Source of the DNA: Marsupella aquatica
Taxonomy: Eukaryota; Marchantiophyta
Length of the DNA stretch: 64,000 bases
NCBI GenBank assembly: GCA_973895155.1
Contig: OZ316891.1
Coordinates: 9,424,001-9,488,000, forward strand
Direction of reading: 5' to 3'
Each line of letters opens with the position of its first letter. The stretch's first letter is position 1. Positions 35,886 to 47,960 of the stretch are shown piece by piece. The position numbers and the translations under genes were made by a program. The notes below the pieces were generated by a model, which was not told where the DNA came from, made no database searches, and saw only the letters and a program-made list of their open reading frames with translations.

Positions 35886-38800
35886 TCACCTCCGTGGTTT
35901 CCATATGTCCCTTTCTTCATCAGAGAGTACGGTATCGTACTCCTCATTGTCCATACTATAAGGGTCTACTTCGTCTGAGGAGTCGCTGTTACCGTCTCCA
36001 TCGGCAGCAAACTCTTCGTCGTCTTCTTCAGGATAGTCATTATTTGGATTGTTCTCATCTGCTCAAGCAAATAAACTTCAAGGTCAATACATAAGACGGC
36101 ATTAAATTTCCCTTGCCTGTGTAGAAACTTTAGATGTAAGACAACTAAGTCGGTGGATCCTTTTCTGCAACCCTTTCATCAACCAGTTCAATTTGGAAAA
36201 GTACTGGCACAATGGGATCATGCTAAAGATGTCCAATCACATGACCAATAACGCGAGAATATAGTAAGTAGAGTCTGACCATTAGAATCTTCACTGTCAT
36301 AATCTGGATCCCTTGCTTCCTTCCAATCTTGGTTATCATCAGCCATTAACTGTATTCTGCATGCATATATCATAAAAGATATTTATTCTCGGAGTCAGGT
36401 GAGCAAGCAGGAACTTCGATCCTGTGAAGGGTTTCCATTGCTCGTTGAAGATTAACTTGACCAACTTTGAGAATAGATCGGATGGGGCATCGTCCCACAG
36501 TGCTCGGAAATGACCATTTTTGAGTTGAAATAGGAAAGATATCTAATCGTAAGAACATTCCCAGCTCTCTAGGTCTATTTTGATCCAAGTCCGTGAAGAT
36601 AAACCTCTTCCTTTCCTGGATAGGCCACTGAAAAGATGCCATGATGACAAAGCCTAACATGGATGAGATTTCCCCAGTCTCATACCGTATAAAGCAACAA
36701 AAGTCCACTCCAAATCCCTGACAACATTAAACACCAAGTCAAGGTCTAATTTCAGTTCATATCAACCGTTTCAAAGATACAACGAAAGTGGGACAACTTA
36801 CGTGGGATAATTGGTTTCACCCTGTTTGCTGTCCTCCGTCTCGTCATCCAATGTATACACATCATAGACATAATCGTCTGCAAGAATCCAAAGAGTCATA
36901 TTTTCTGCTTGCAAATAACTCCCTCAGATATCAATGAGAATTTGATAATTTCTCATGACCAAAACGAACATCGGCACGATGACAGAAACAGCGCTTCAAA
37001 GTGCTTGGCCTGGCGGCAGGAATGACAACCCCAGGTCTTTGCTTCAAGCCTGTAAACCTACATATGCGGTGTTTGTGGGTCCACTTAAGGTACCAAACAC
37101 AACTCAATTAGAAGAAAGGAAAAATCTGCAAAGGAGCTAGGAGAGTGAGGTCATACTTGAACTGGGGGACGCCTCTTCTCCATCATCTATCTGAGAAGGG
37201 TGAGATGAAACAGCCTCTATTTCAGCCGCAACATCTGGTAGGACCTCTCTCAATAACGGTAGATAATTGCACAGCAATTGGCCCTCTCTCAATTCTGCAT
37301 CTCTGCCACACATGCTCATTCACATTACTTCAGTTGCTTGAAGCAGTTTTGTAAAGGATTAATGGTCGAAGAATCATGAGAGAAAATTGCAATTCTTAGT
37401 TGCAGCATGTCTCAAATATTTCCAGGAGAAGAAAATCAAATAGAGTCCCAAAAGGGCAGGCGGGTAGAAGAGAAAAACAACAGTTTTGGCTTTTGGTCTT
37501 CATTTAAAACTCCCCTAATAAAAGCAATGAACCAATTTCTGACCTCTTTGCTTGCTTCCGCCTATCTCTCTTTGCTGCACTTTCTGTGTCTACGTTAACA
37601 TGCACCACATCAAATAGATGAAAGAGCTCTTGCATGGGATCTTCGTCCTCTTTTTTCCTTCCGTCTCTCCTTCGACTTCGCCATACTTGCTCGAAACGGG
37701 CTGTTCTCGCATGCACCTAAGACATGGGCAACATATAGATACTAAGGCCTGTTATATACATACAAAATCTCTATTAACACTATCTGAGAACCGACAAGAT
37801 GTCCTGTTGATTACAGTAGAGCCTTTACTCAGGGGGCCCGTGACTTGATACGCTAGGAAGGGACTGCCCGCTGTAGAACACTACTTGCAAAGGGCCGATG
37901 CTGACTCCATAAACCCTAAACCCTAAACTGTTGTACGGCTAAGAGAACTCCAAATTTCGAGCGATACCCTTAGTACCAACAAAAGACCGCTGGTGTCATA
38001 CAAAGTAAAGGCATAAGGCAGGACATCTGGCTTGGCTAAAGTGAAGACAACAAGCTTTCCCACCAATTCTTCTTCCACAAGTTATATCCATCCGTAGACA
38101 CTAAAAAGAAGAATAATGAAGAGAAAGAGCGGTCACATGGAAAGGCCACGATAGCCCACGCAATAGCAACTAGATCACCCAATACAATTTGCGTACCCTC
38201 ACCTCACGGTGCTCCTTAGCAGCAGCCAAAAGTTGCACTTGCTTTTCCTGTGAGGATACAGACCATTGAACAGTTCTCACCAGTATATTCAGATATACAG
38301 TAATTAATGTCATGGTAATTATTGAAGTTCAACTAACAATAAAGATACAAGAACCAAAAAAGCGACACAAAACCCTGTGCTGAAGTTGAACCAGATGATC
38401 TTCGGCTCAATTAGCAACAACAGGCATGATGTACATACCTTAGTGTTTCTTGTTTGCCTTGGTTCTTGCTTTTCACGTGACCTTTTCTTATCCTTTACTT
38501 TCTGTTGCGCGTCGTCAAACATGTACACAATTTAGAGGAGTCATGGTGACATAAGGGAATACTCTGTGCAGTACTAAGATCGGTATCTCATCCAAAAACA
38601 GCACAATTTCAAGTTTCTCTACACGCTTTTGCCAACTTATGGACAAAACAAAACTCTTCAACTGTGGAGAAGGCGATATTACCAGAATGAATTCAGGAAG
38701 CGAGAGCTCTTTGACTGCGGACGGACTCAAGGTATCCACCCGTCTAAAGAGCAACTTCGAAGAAGTTCCTGCATCTGATGATTTCAGATGTATTTGCAAT

Positions 38801-39589
38801 GGCAAGACATTAGTAAACTAGTAATGCAGAAAGGTGAGGGACACATCATCAAATCATCTCCACACTGGCTAGTCTCATTAGGATTAACAGTCTACCCAGC
38901 ACTTATTGGAAACTAATGGGACGACATCAACACAAGCAGATGTAGCATCGACTCAGAATACACCAAGCTGGCTGTAGTACATCTCACGAGACAAAGGCTC
39001 GCCTTACTTCTGAGCATCTACCAACAATTCGATCATCAAATGAAGTACCCAAGAGACGAAGCCCAATCACGCACAAGCAGAAACAAGGGACATGAACCAG
39101 AACTATCGAATAGAAGATCAAAAGATTCTTTCTGACTATAAATGGTAAGACTATCAATGAAAGATGTTAGATACCTTTTGGAGTTTTCGCAGTTGCATCA
39201 CCCAGAGACAACTCAGCAAGATTTGGTTCATGTCGCTTTATGGGCCTGGACGTCACTTCCAACCCTGCTCATACCACGATAAGTTATCAATCACCCGAAT
39301 CAATTCTGGAACAGCCTATTTCACGATTTACAGTGAATCTACAAGTCCCGCCTTAGGAACTATCATTAAGGGAATCAAGCTTATTCTCAACATAGGCAGG
39401 GACCCACTGGATTGATGCAGCTTGCTGTAATCAACAATCGAGGAAAAATTAAGTGAAAAGCAGAGCAAACTCACAAAGGGAGTCAAATTGTACGTCATCG
39501 CGCTTTCTCTTTACTCGCAAAACCGTTTCCTTTCCTGTTCCTTGTCCCATCGCCGAGTGGACTTCGGCTTGGCTCTGAGCATCACGCAT
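35886..39589 (-). CDS. RDM4: IWR1/RDM4 (DMS4), RNA polymerase nuclear import factor, 10 exons
   Basis: IWR1 carries assembled RNA polymerase II into the nucleus. The Arabidopsis homologue RDM4/DMS4 also acts in RNA-directed DNA methylation and cold response. Exons on the minus strand: 39589-39475, 38774-38683, 38501-38439, 38247-38203, 37716-37544, 37302-37157, 36877-36802, 36717-36686, 36327-36280, 36058-35886. They stay in phase and give 320 residues. Residues 23-32 (VLRVKRKRDD) are the N-terminal family signature, followed by LLFRRVDTL, RTARFEQVWRSRR and the domain core NDYVYDVYTLDD near residue 212. The very acidic C-terminus carries DYDSEDSN and NNDYPEEDDEE, as in SLC7A6OS/RDM4. The acceptor of exon 9 is AAG, chosen because it alone keeps phase, so that junction and exon 8 are the least certain. 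An extra exon between the first two is possible. Confidence 0.86.
37907..37925 (+). repeat. Telomere-like repeat (telo-box) in an intron of the IWR1/RDM4 gene
   Basis: aaccctaaaccctaaac here is about two and a half units of the plant telomere repeat TTTAGGG read on the other strand. It lies in the intron between exons 4 and 5. Such short interstitial stretches are common in plant genes and can act as transcription-factor sites; no function is shown here. A related tagggtttaggg word is near 39664, just upstream of the gene's start codon. Confidence 0.7.
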
Positions 39590-40980
39590 AACAAACAAAC
39601 AGACAGACAAATCCTCGTAAGATGTTAACCTAAAGCAAGAAGGCTCACGGGAAACCTCATTCTAGGGTTTAGGGAAATCCCATTCAGGAAGACTTGCAGG
39701 ACATCGAAGAAGGAAGCCAATGCACATTACTGAGAGATTGATCATATGACTTCGGAATAGGCAGGAATTAGAACGCACTGAGAGATTGGTCATGTGAATT
39801 CGGAACAGAAGGGTATTAGAAGGCACCTATATGTGAATACTACAAATCAAATGCCAACCCCTCACCTGCATTGAGATCGGGGACATGCAGCACCTACAGG
39901 ATTCGATACAAGCAGTTCTTACGGTCCGTTCCAGAGAGACTTTTGGACGAATGTAGTGACAATTTCAATTAGTGACCTCTGCCAGTGGAATTAAATTCCA
40001 TTAAAGGAAAGGTTTGAGACTCTCATTCCCAGATAAATTGCAGTAGATCAACAATATAATGATAGTCAACACAAACAATATTATAAAACTACTGCTGTTC
40101 CTGGCCCACCACCTCTTAAACTGCACAACATGTCCTGTCTAGCCGCTCTCCACCTCACTCCCAACTCATCTCTCCCCTTGTCCAGCGCTGATCCCAATTT
40201 ACTAAGATTCGCTTCCTTTCCTTTTCATTCATCCGTCCCGTTCGCTCTCCTCTTTCTACTCAAATTCTTTCTACTCAAATGTTATCTGTATCCTTGAACC
40301 CAGATTCGCAACAACACATCGCCAGTTTGATCTTCGTGCCCACAAGTCTCAATAGCTCGGCATCACAATCACCTCAGAACTGCGTAATCTTTAAGATTTA
40401 AGAAGTCTTTAAGAAGTCAGCTTATGTTGAAGCAGACAATGCTAGTAAACTTCGTTATCTTATTCAAGAAGTCTTTAAGAAGTCAGCTTATGTTGAAGCA
40501 GACAATGCTAGTAAACTTCGTTATCTTATTCCTCACGTGTATTAGGACCCTATTTTCACCAGTCTATAGTTAGCTCAAGTTTTGAGGGTGGCAACTTAAA
40601 TATTATGGCCAGTCTGTCTATAGCCCCAGTTTCGAGGGACTATTCTTTCCGATAATGCCCTGGTAGCAAGGACCGAGTTAATACACTTTAATCCCTGAAA
40701 GATTTTTCCCTCCTACAATTTCTGTTCTCCTCAATTGGCACTTGAAGATGAAACCAAATTCCATGCAAGTCCAGCTTTACAACAAGTAGAGGAGAAATCT
40801 TGAAATGCCCAGCTACATCATTCTAGTGCTTGACTATTTTAACTTATTGAAAAAATACAGTGCCTCTGATGGGCATTCTCTTCCATAAAGAACAGAGACA
40901 TACAACCACAGGATTCTTTAAATAAATATAGATACATCAATTTTGAAGGGATTAAGAGAGTGAAGGAAATAGGGATCTTG
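39590..40980. other. Upstream region of IWR1/RDM4; no other gene
   Basis: The region should contain the promoter of the minus-strand gene; tagggtttaggg (about 39664) is a telo-box-like word 75 bases upstream of the ATG. From about 40090 to 40300 the DNA is pyrimidine-rich. Other than the 66-base tandem duplication listed separately, nothing else is recognised. Confidence 0.45.
40400..40531. repeat. Near-perfect tandem duplication of a 66-base unit
   Basis: agaagtctttaagaagtcag starts at 40401 and again at 40467, and both copies run on through the same 66 bases to ttcgttatcttattc. I see no difference between the copies, so the duplication looks recent. The unit is itself built on a short internal repeat, (tt)aagaagt. 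The period is divisible by three but no long open frame crosses it. Confidence 0.9.
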
Positions 40981-41340
40981 AAGATTAAAAAATAAAATTG
41001 AAGGGATTCACTTGGGCTGAATACAGACTCTCCTTATTTTTAACACTAGCCTGAATACCCATTCCTAGAACGCAAATAGAGATGAAGACCAAAAAAATCT
41101 TGCAAGAAAATAATCTATGGTATTTCCATCTCGTCGTTGCTAACCTTGTTTTTTGTCCACCCTCACTTTCAATCTTGTCCTTATTAAGAGTCACTATCAG
41201 TGTTTCCTTATTTGAAGTTATGGACTAGAGCCTTCACTCTAGACTATAGCCCCGACTATAGCCGGTGAAAGTAGCTTTGCATTGCGTTTTGTTAGTAAGA
41301 TACTTGTCTCATATCTAGCCCAAGTTTTGAGAGGAGGCAA
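40980..41340. repeat. Diverged copy B of the unnamed dispersed repeat
   Basis: This is the partner of the segment at 19240-19770. The landmarks cactagcctgaatacccatt (about 41045) and actagagccttcactctag (about 41223) keep the same order and strand as in copy A. Class unknown; no coding content seen. Confidence 0.5.
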
Positions 41341-42189
41341 AGTCTCACACCCTCCAAGCCCAGATGACCAGATGATTACCCTGTGATAATTGTGAACAAA
41401 ATGATCTGATATTGTCAACAACACTACAAAGGAAAGATATTGGGCATGTTTTATTCCCTATTGGAGTTGGCTTTTGTTTCCTTCTAGAATTTTTATGTAT
41501 AGTAAAGCCCTTTCAATAGGGCAGACATTGTTCTGGAGAAAGCCTGAGGACTCCAGGCCTGCTCGAAGTGCTTCTCCGGAGAAATGGCTCATGAAGGGGC
41601 TTTAAATTGCTTGGAGCCCGTCTCAGATTTTGTTTTTGGAATGTAAGTTTGGTAGCTAAAATCTGCCTAGGGTGTTTGCACATCTTCCCAAAGCATTACG
41701 CCACACTTAAAAATGTCCTTTCTAGGCAAAAAAGTAAACTAAAAGAAAATACATTAGGGGTTTACCAAGCAAGTAAACTACCATTCAGCCTATCCAATTG
41801 AAGTGAGCATCGCCAAATGTGTAAAATGACAAAAGGCTTACTTTTATAGTTTCCCAACATTCCAGCCCCCTAGAGAATATTGTATTGTACAGCACTTTGC
41901 AAAGGACCTGATAGCAAACCGGTCATTTATAGTATCTATGCCAGGTAATGGTCTGGGATACAATAGATTTAAGCTTGGGTATGGGTTGGCACAGTATGGA
42001 TTTCTACTTGCAATAAGTTTTTGTAACTGGGCAACAACTTCCTGTGTCCTACTAGATTGCAGAGGGCAGGACTGCCGGCCTTGTGTTCTAAAACTGGGCC
42101 CGCAGACTGGTCTAGCAATACTTGCCGGGCCGAATCATAGACCGGTGGAATTGTTATTTTCAATAACTCTATTCACAAGCAGGGTTTAG

Positions 42190-42786
42190 GACAATAACTG
42201 GAATAAGGGGTCAGATCTGTGACCAGATTGGCTGCTTTGAGGAAATGAGGGTAGCCTATCAGGCCGTCTGCCCTCTCCTCTCCTCTACCCCTTTCAATCC
42301 CTGTTAGATTTGGGCACATTACAATCAACTCACCCCAGTTTGGACGACAACCGGTATTGACAATGAGTAGTTAGGATACTAATTGCAGTGAGGGGTCAAG
42401 GGTGTGCTAGGGAGGCCTGCTGGGCAGACTAGAGGGCTATCCATAGAGGCTGCTTTGAGGAAAATTTCCTCTCTTTTGCTCCTTCAATCCTTTTCAGAAT
42501 TGGGCATATTACAGTTTGCTCAGATCCATTTTGGAGGACAACTGTAGTGGGCCAGCTCAAACCTCTTTGTTTTGGCTCTGATCACGGTCACACATATTTT
42601 CCCAAAAGTATAGTGGTGGACTTGCAAATACATGGATTACCAGTTGTGACCAAAGTTGAAACTCATTTGTCTGGCTCGAGGATCTTTTGAGGCCTTTCAT
42701 GTTGGAGATGCCTTATTGACAGGGATAATATAGGACACTAATTGCACCAACAGTTCAGGGCTATGTTTCCTTTCTGAGCAAATGTG
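42190..42786. repeat. Left part of a 180-base-class tandem repeat array
   Basis: About three diverged units lie left of the copia element. Shared landmarks in order are aattgca plus ggggtcagg-like sequence, gggcaga, ggctgctttgagg, a pyrimidine tract, tttgggcacattacaatcaa or its variants, and ttggaggacaac. The last unit starts near 42726 with ataggacactaattgcacc and is interrupted by the element. The same landmarks continue right of the element. Confidence 0.8.
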
Positions 42787-42791
42787 CAAAG
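42787..42791. repeat. Target-site duplication, left copy
   Basis: caaag directly precedes the left LTR and recurs directly after the right LTR at 49397-49401. A 5-base duplication is what Ty1/copia integrases make. Confidence 0.9.
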
Positions 42792-42901
42792 TGTCAGAGT
42801 TTGAATGAGAATGAGTAGGTGTATAGTCATGAATGAGAGTACATATAGGGTAGTCGGATGACCGGCTGGTCCGGTCGTCCGGTCAGAGGTAGAGTCTAAC
42901 A
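42792..42901 (-). repeat. 3' LTR of the copia element, 110 bases
   Basis: On the minus strand it starts TGTTAGACTC and ends TCTGACA. It contains a GC-rich patch of repeated ccgg words (about 42857-42886) that can pair with itself. At 110 bases it is short for a copia LTR. Confidence 0.96.
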
Positions 42902-42912
42902 CTCCCCTTTGG
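42902..42912 (-). promoter_or_regulatory. Polypurine tract for plus-strand priming
   Basis: CCAAAGGGGAG on the minus strand directly abuts the 3' LTR, the position and composition expected for the tract that primes second-strand DNA synthesis. Confidence 0.88.
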
Positions 42913-43212
42913 ATATATAGTGACAACTATATAGACAACATAGACTATACCTATTATATCATGTTCATATGAAATACATGATATAAGTACAAGCGAGGTA
43001 GACTGTCTCGTTAAAAAACCTTTATCAACTCTAGCTTAGTAAAAACTCTACCAGTGTAGCAGAGAAAAATATGAATGCTAAAGGAAAAGGAGTGCAGCCT
43101 AACAGTCCTCGTCGTAATAAATGTCAATATTAAATAAAGTCAGATGCTATAGTAAATCTAGTTTTAATATTTGTCTCAACAGTAGGTTGTCAGCATCATG
43201 TCATCAGCAGCA

Positions 43213-44110
43213 TCAATCGTCATGTGGAGTAGTAGCTTCCACGATCATCATGTGTCGCACGCTCCGCAGTCCAATCGCCTGGCAGTGTCGGTGATGAACT
43301 GATGGTGGTAGTGATTTGGTGAAGAGATCCGCGCAGTTGTCTGCACTTGAAATCTGCAAAATGTTGATCTCTTTTCCATGGGTGTAGAAAAACTTTGGAG
43401 CTATATGCTTCACGCGATCGCCTTTGATGAATCCTTTCGTGATCTGCTGTATACATGTTGCGTTATCCTCAAAATGTTAGTAGGCTTCGTTAGTGGTGGT
43501 AGGCTGCATTTGGTGTTGATGTGGTTTATAAAGGATCGTAACCAAACGGCTTCACGACTAGCCTCATGTAGAGCTAAGATTTCTGAGTGATTCGATGAGG
43601 TTGCTGTTAGGGTCTGTTTCACGCTTTTCCAAGAAAAGGCGGTACCCCTATAGTAAAAACATATCCGGTTTGGGATTTTGCGGTGTCAGTGTCGGAAAGA
43701 TATCCGGCATCCACATATCCTATGAGTTCGTGGTTTGCACCTAATGGGTAAAATAACCCGGTATCGGTGGTGCCCCCGGTGGTGCCACGCAGGTACCTAA
43801 ATACGTGTTTAACTCCGTTCCAGTGTCTGGCTGTGGGAGTTGCACTGTGTCTAGCTAGTAGGTTAACTGCAAATGCAATGTCTGGGCGTGTCTGATTTGC
43901 TAAATACATTAATGCTCCTATTGCAGAAAGATATGGAGTTTCTGGTCCTAATATTGGTTCATGTTCTTCGCGCTTGCAAAAAATGTCAGTATTGTTTTCT
44001 AATGAACGTACTACCATTGGTGACGTCAATGGGTGTGCTAGGTTCATATTGAACTGTTTTAGGATCTTTTCAGTTTGTGTTGTTTGATGGAGCATCATGC
44101 TAGTAGGCAA
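43213..44110 (-). pseudogene. copia RNase H region, broken
   Basis: Pieces of the RNase H domain lie in several frames. One covers 44110-43619, with YLSAIGALMYLANQTRPDI and the HWNGVKHVFRYLRGT stretch. The catalytic-Glu segment NHSEILALHEASREAVWLR lies in a second frame near 43590-43530, and the tail to the stop near 43213, with the ISSADNCADLFTKSL motif, in a third. Frameshifts separate them. The degradation looks neutral. Confidence 0.9.
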
Positions 44111-44119
44111 GATCTCTAG

Positions 44120-44720
44120 TTATAATCCTAGGCAAAAGTTTGTATGTCCAAGGTCTTTCATCTCAAATGTTGATTTAAGACGAGTAATAGTATCTTCGGT
44201 AATTTGGGGTGTCCCAAATATGTTTAAGTCATCAACATAGATAGAAACGATGACATATTCGTCATCCACATGTTTAATAAATAAACATGGGGTAATGGCA
44301 TCATGGGAAAAACCCATGGCAATCATTTCATCAGTAAATCTTTGATACCATACTCTGCCACTTTGTTTCAGGCCATATAATGCCTTCAACACGCGGATAG
44401 CTAGTCCACGGCGAGTATTCTGTACGGTTGACACAGTGGTGTCATTGTTATGAGTTACATGTGTAGATGACACATGAGGTATAACTTGAGATAATTGTTT
44501 TATAATCTTATATAAATATGGAATATGCAATTTAGTGCCTTGAGCCAAAGCTCGGCGATGTTGATCCAACTCTGGAGGTGATCGCATGTATAGACGAGTG
44601 TCTAAAGTTCCATATAGATATGCGGTTGCAACAGTTGTCGCATCTGTAGTTTATGGAAAATGGTAAATCTGATAAGGTATTGGAATGTTGTGCTATCCAT
44701 AACCGGTGAGTAAGTTTCAT
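44120..44720 (-). pseudogene. copia reverse transcriptase segment with YVDD, broken
   Basis: The frame 44587-44120 carries LKALYGLKQSGRVWYQRF and the polymerase active-site motif YVDDLNI, typical of copia reverse transcriptase. The N-terminal part of the domain lies in the neighbouring frame that ends at 44602, so a frameshift splits the domain. A further stop after the CLGL stretch separates it from the RNase H part. Confidence 0.93.
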
Positions 44721-46575
44721 CGTAATGAATTCCCGGTTGTTGAGTAAATCCTTTCCCTACCAGACGTGCTTTGTAGCGTACAACTTGGCCTTTATCATTT
44801 CTTTTGCGGACGAATGTCCACTTGTAGCCAATGGGGTGTACGTCTTGCGGTGTTGGCTCAACTGGGCTAAAAGTGTGTCTGCTTAGTAGGGAATCTAATT
44901 CTCCATTTATAGCTTTTTGCCATTCAGACCAATCTAGTCTATTTTGGCATTCTAAAATGGATATTGGTTCGGGTGTATCATCAGTGATATGTGTTGCCAC
45001 CATTAATGCAAAAGCATCATCTATTGAAGAAGTATTTCTATCCCACATCGCACTGGTGTGTGCGTAGTGGATAGAGATCTCTTTATGAGTTGTAGATTCG
45101 GTATGATCGACATCAAGTGAAGGGGGTATAGATGAACCACGCCTTCTTGGTTGTTTATCCTTTGATCCTAAGGGTCTGCCACGTTTGGTACGAGGCTGGG
45201 ATGTACTTGCTGGCTCACTTGATAATGCGATGTGAGTAGATGCTCTCACAGCTGGAATATGTGAACGGCTAACTTGTGATGTATCGACAAAAGCGTCGGG
45301 AAGTTCTTCCACAATCTTGTGGAGTTGCAAAATTTGTTGAACTTCTTTCTCCCCTTGAATGGTTCTAAGGTCTTGCCAAAATGGCGAGTGTCTTTCCCAC
45401 TCCAAAGGTGGTTGTGGGTGTTCAGGGGTTATTAATGGTGGGTAAATGTGTTCATCAAAATGGCAATCTAGAAATCTGGATTTAAAAACGTCGCCAGTTG
45501 TAAGCTCCATATATCGGATTATGGACGGAGAGTCGAATTCGATGTATATCCCCAACTGTCGTTGGGGTCCCATCTTGGTTCGTTTGGGTGGAGTAATGGG
45601 AACCATTACTTGACATCCAAATGAACGAAGGTGGGATAGGTCAAGTTTAATACCATTAGCAATTTGGTTTGGGCTATAGGTATTAAAAGTCGATGGGCGG
45701 TATTGGATTAATGCATTAGCCTGTAATATGGCATGTCCCCATGCTGAGACGGAGAGTTTCGACTGCATTAGTAGTGGGCGTGCAATGAGCTGAAGGTGTT
45801 TAATGACAGCTTCAGCTAATCCATTTTGGAAATGCACGTGGGGTACAGGATATTGTACGTCGATGCCAAATGATGTACAAAAATCATCAAATGTTTCAGA
45901 TGTGAATTCCCCTGCGTTGTCCATCCTTAGTGTCTTAATGGGGTGATCTGGGAATTGTGCCTTCACGCGCAGGATTTGCGCCAAGATGTGAGGCATCACC
46001 ATGTTCCTCGTTGAAAGTAGGGTCACATTTGACCATTTAATGGATGCATCGATTAATACCATAAAGTAGCGGAATGGTCCGCTCGGTGGGTTAATTGGCC
46101 CGCAAACGTCTGCATGTATTATTTCCAAGAATTTGAGTATTTTGGTTGGTAATTTTGATGCCGTGGGTCTTGTTATTAATTTTCCGTGTGAGCATGCAGT
46201 GCATGGGGTGCTAGCTGGAATGTGGCGTGTATTGACTGGAATGCCTCTTGAATTCTTAATTATTTTGTTAAGCATTGATTGGCCGGGGTGGCCGAGGCGT
46301 GCATGCCAAAGCGCGGGCAATTCACTTGTTTGAGCATTGTTATGCAGGCATTCAATGTGAGTTACATAAAACCCGTAGGGGTACGAGAAAAGGGTTTCTT
46401 TAATGATTTTCCCCGTAGGGGTATTTTCAACCAAGTGTATCACTTCCTGGTCTCTTGTATCGCGCGTCTGGACATGTACTCCATTTGCTCGTATATCTCT
46501 AAAACTGAGGAGATTACGGGTTGCATTCAGGGCAAAAATGGCAGATTCTATGTGAATCGCTGTACCCTACGGTAG
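44602..46575 (-). pseudogene. copia integrase and N-terminal reverse transcriptase, long open segment
   Basis: This frame is open over about 650 codons; the ATG at 46443 is internal. It begins with the end of the protease region, then the GAG-pre-integrase motif LWHARLGHPGQSMLNKI. A degenerate HHCC-like segment with CTACSHGK follows. The integrase core shows the DDE residues in HADVCGP, RMDNAGEFTS and LAEAVIKH. A variable linker leads to the start of reverse transcriptase, with YKARLVGKGFTQQPG. It is the best preserved stretch of the element. Confidence 0.94.
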
Positions 46576-46940
46576 TCTAATGGAAGCTGGGCTGAAGCCT
46601 TCTTCTATTTGGCTAGGGCCATTTATAGTGGTTAGGGATCTACGTGAGGGTGTGATCTTGTAAAAAAGGTGTCTATCCTTGAGGATAGTATGCGTGGTCG
46701 CACTATCGATAATGCATGTGCTTGGGCTATTTAAATCTGGTGTTGTGGAGCTACTTGCCACTAAGTGTGTCTCGGGTTGGGCAGGTAGGTCTGAAAAGTC
46801 TTGGAATGGGTCACTGGACTCTATAAACGCCTCGTGGGTTTCACGGGGTGTTGCCCTAGAGGTTTATCCATCTTGGAGGGACCGTTGATATAGTTCTCTA
46901 AGGTATTGCGGGATTCTATAGTTTCTCGCTAGGTGGTTTG
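46567..46940 (-). pseudogene. copia zinc-knuckle/protease segment, broken
   Basis: The protease motif appears as CIIDSATTHTILKD, where the usual active-site DSGA is changed to DSAT. Upstream, a zinc-knuckle-like CHECGMTNH (near 46948) lies out of frame with gag; its fourth metal ligand position reads Asn rather than Cys, and a stop follows shortly after. The frame is interrupted again just before the integrase part. Confidence 0.8.
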
Positions 46941-47960
46941 TCATGCCACATTCATGGCATTTCGGTCGTTCCCGTTGTTGTCGGGATTGTGACCAATCAT
47001 TTTTGCGGTTGTTGTTATATGTTCTTCCACCGCCGCGTCCTTCTCGTCCACCACGTCCTCCACGTCCTCTAAAGGTCCGTTGGGAGTTAATTGTGGACTT
47101 TGGTTATAGAAACTCCCCCTGTTGTGGGTGTTTCTTCGGTTGCCATTCTTAGTGCGCTTAATGCCCTGCCTCGATGTGGAGGGTTCAATGTTTTCTATAT
47201 TATGGGTTTCATTCTGTGGTCCTGAGGGCAGTGTGCCCGCAGGGCGTTTTCTAGAGTTTACTAAAAGAAGCTCTTGGTTTCTTTCGGTGACTAGGAGGTG
47301 GGCGATGAGCTCGGAGTATTGCCCGAACTTCATGTTCCGGTACTGTGTTGATAGTAACACATTCGATGAATGAAACGTCGACAAAGTCTTCTCTAGCAGA
47401 TCCTTGTCTGTGACTGGCTCGCCACATAGTGCGAGGGTTGAGGTTATTCTAAAGAGTTTGCTATTGTAGGCTAAAATAGAGGTAAAGTCCTGGACTCGTA
47501 GGTTTAGCCAGTCTTGCCTGGCTTTAGGTAGTTCGACCAGTTTTTGGTGGTCGAATCGGGTTTGGAGCGCTGTCCATAGTTCACGAGGGGTTGAGAGGTG
47601 CATGTATTGTCTTTGCAAGAATCTATGGATGTGACGTCTAAGGAATACTAGAGCCTTGGATTCATTGGCTTTAGTTAACGGGTCTGGTTGGGGTTCGCCA
47701 GCTAGTATGGGTTGAGCTATCCCTATAGCTGGGAGTAGGGTTAGCGAGGTAAGGTTCTCTCTGAGGTTCATTGACCATTCCAGGTAGTTGCTACCGTCGA
47801 TTTTTAGAGTTGGAAATGTTAATTTCTCTAGGTTGGTCATCGGGGTGGTGACTTGATTCCTTTTTAATGGTTGTTGAGGCTTATATACTAGTAAGTATAG
47901 TAAGAAACGACAAAGCACATTTTCTACGATATGCAAAGTGGGGCTAGGTGGAGAGAGCAT
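46941..47960 (-). pseudogene. copia gag, open over 339 codons, frame lost at the zinc knuckle
   Basis: The frame encodes the capsid-type protein with the family hallmark KIDGSNYLEWS near its start, LWTALQTRFDHQKLVEL, and an arginine/glycine-rich end. The natural start is probably ATG 47840 (MTNLEKLTF); the ATG at 47960 adds 40 residues of leader-like sequence. The frame ends before the zinc knuckle, which sits in another frame. Confidence 0.88.

Noticed and set aside
37907-37925. Chromosome end or telomere fusion
   Set aside because: Only about two and a half telomere units, inside an intron of an intact gene.
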